Source: Acetobacter malorum
GTDB taxonomy: Bacteria; Pseudomonadota; Alphaproteobacteria; Acetobacterales; Acetobacteraceae
NCBI RefSeq assembly: GCF_001580615.1
Contig: NZ_LHZC01000055.1
Location: forward strand, 235,145 to 299,144
Direction: 5' to 3'
Length of the DNA stretch: 64,000 bases
The position numbers were made by a program, and so were the translations under genes. Shown piece by piece: positions 63,465 through 64,000 of this stretch. The stretch's first letter is position 1. Each line of letters opens with the position of its first letter. The notes beneath the pieces were generated by a model that was given only the letters and a program-made list of their open reading frames with translations, did not search any database and was not told where the DNA came from.

Positions 63465-64000
63465 TTAGTGCGTGCCCGGCAATGCCATCTGCGCCGCCAC
63501 AAAAGCGGTGACGCCGGTATTATACAGCGCATGGCAGGCGGCGGTGGTCCAGAAGGGGCTGCCACGCCGGGATTTTGCGGTCAGGTAAAAACAGGCAAAG
63601 AAGCAGAAAGATCCGCTCAGCCCGACATCCAGAGCCATGGGCCAGTTGCGGTGCGGAATACCCGTATTACCGCTGGTATGGTGGTCCCACGTAAAGAACA
63701 GCGTGGTGGCAGCAAAAGAAAGCCCCCACAGCCAGCTTTGATTTTTGATAAACAGCCGAAAAAACCGGTGCGGCAGATAGAAGAAAATAAAGGTCTCCAT
63801 AACCGGAGCAACCAGCATGGCTAACACGGCCAGAAGCGGGAGAGAGGCCGGAGAGGGACCATTATCCACGGCCCCGCAGACCCACAAAAGCATCAGCCCC
63901 AGCGGACACAGAATGGCCTGAGCCAGCAGGCACCGCAGGCAATAGTACCAGTTGACAGAAAACCGGCCACCCGCCCGCTCAGCGTTGCCAGCGTTGCCAG
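63465..64000 (-). CDS. CPBP-like intramembrane protein, partial
   Basis: The frame is open from the stop at 63465 to the right window edge, so the start is outside. Several hydrophobic helices are seen. METFIFFYLPHRFF, WDHHTSG and FWTTAACHALYNTG recall the motifs of CPBP (CAAX-type) intramembrane metalloproteases, but the first EExxxR motif is altered (E-T-F-I-F). A catalytic role is uncertain. A later ATG at 63893 would give a shorter protein. Confidence 0.6.
   Translation of the reverse strand, partial: GNAGNAERAGGRFSVNWYYCLRCLLAQAILCPLGLMLLWVCGAVDNGPSPASLPLLAVLAMLVAPVMETFIFFYLPHRFFRLFIKNQSWLWGLSFAATTLFFTWDHHTSGNTGIPHRNWPMALDVGLSGSFCFFACFYLTAKSRRGSPFWTTAACHALYNTGVTAFVAAQMALPGTH

Overview
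The window looks like a chromosomal segment of an acetic acid bacterium (Acetobacteraceae, for example Acetobacter, Gluconobacter or Komagataeibacter). This is inferred from the high G+C coding bias, an exported PQQ-type sugar (sorbosone-like) dehydrogenase, two large Hint_2-domain surface-type proteins, several TonB-dependent receptors and a large-subunit catalase. No rRNA, tRNA, CRISPR array, insertion sequence or transposase was seen.

Region 1 (1-7.8 kb) is ordinary chromosome. It holds a DEAD-box helicase, a META-domain lipoprotein, small hypothetical proteins, a TonB-dependent receptor gene interrupted by an in-frame TGA, and an AT-rich LysR regulator gene. Region 2 (8.1-11.9 kb) has two convergent paralogous Hint-domain proteins that share a strong bidirectional terminator; the LysR gene is divergent from the first of them.

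Region 3 (12.3-51.4 kb) is a contractile-tailed prophage whose modules stay in canonical order but are separated by cellular genes. Block A (12.3-15.4 kb) is a CI/LexA-type repressor with an early/replication operon. Block B (17.9-20.0 kb) is the terminase. Block C (22.9-35.0 kb) runs from portal, protease/scaffold, cement and capsid proteins through head completion, a DUF3383 sheath-like protein, tail tube, frameshifted tail chaperone and tape measure to a Dit-like protein. Block D (37.6-39.7 kb) is baseplate plug, hub and spike. Block E (44.2-51.4 kb) is baseplate wedge, J-like protein, DUF2612 and tail fibres. Between the blocks lie grxB and the sugar dehydrogenase; trhO, an exported peroxiredoxin, an acidic protein and sodC; two lipoproteins and a DUF4142 protein; and a SIR2-TPR protein and a katE-type catalase. 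Four of these cargo genes are antioxidant functions and one is a likely anti-phage defence gene. No integrase, holin or endolysin was recognised, so the element may be domesticated or defective.

Region 4 (51.4-64 kb) is chromosome again. It has a NUDIX hydrolase, a probable vitamin-salvage operon (cation/proton antiporter, TonB receptor, APH-fold kinase, PnuC-family transporter) and a Fur-box-controlled siderophore operon (ferrichrome-type receptor, two small membrane proteins, PepSY membrane protein with a His/Gly-rich loop). A partial CPBP-like membrane protein runs off the right edge.

The most notable signals are the antioxidant/defence cargo between prophage modules, a clean -1 slippery site (T TTT TTG) in the tail-chaperone gene, a 16-bp identical element upstream of two prophage blocks, a tail-spike gene broken at a T tract and carrying three 87-residue repeats, and the convergent Hint pair.
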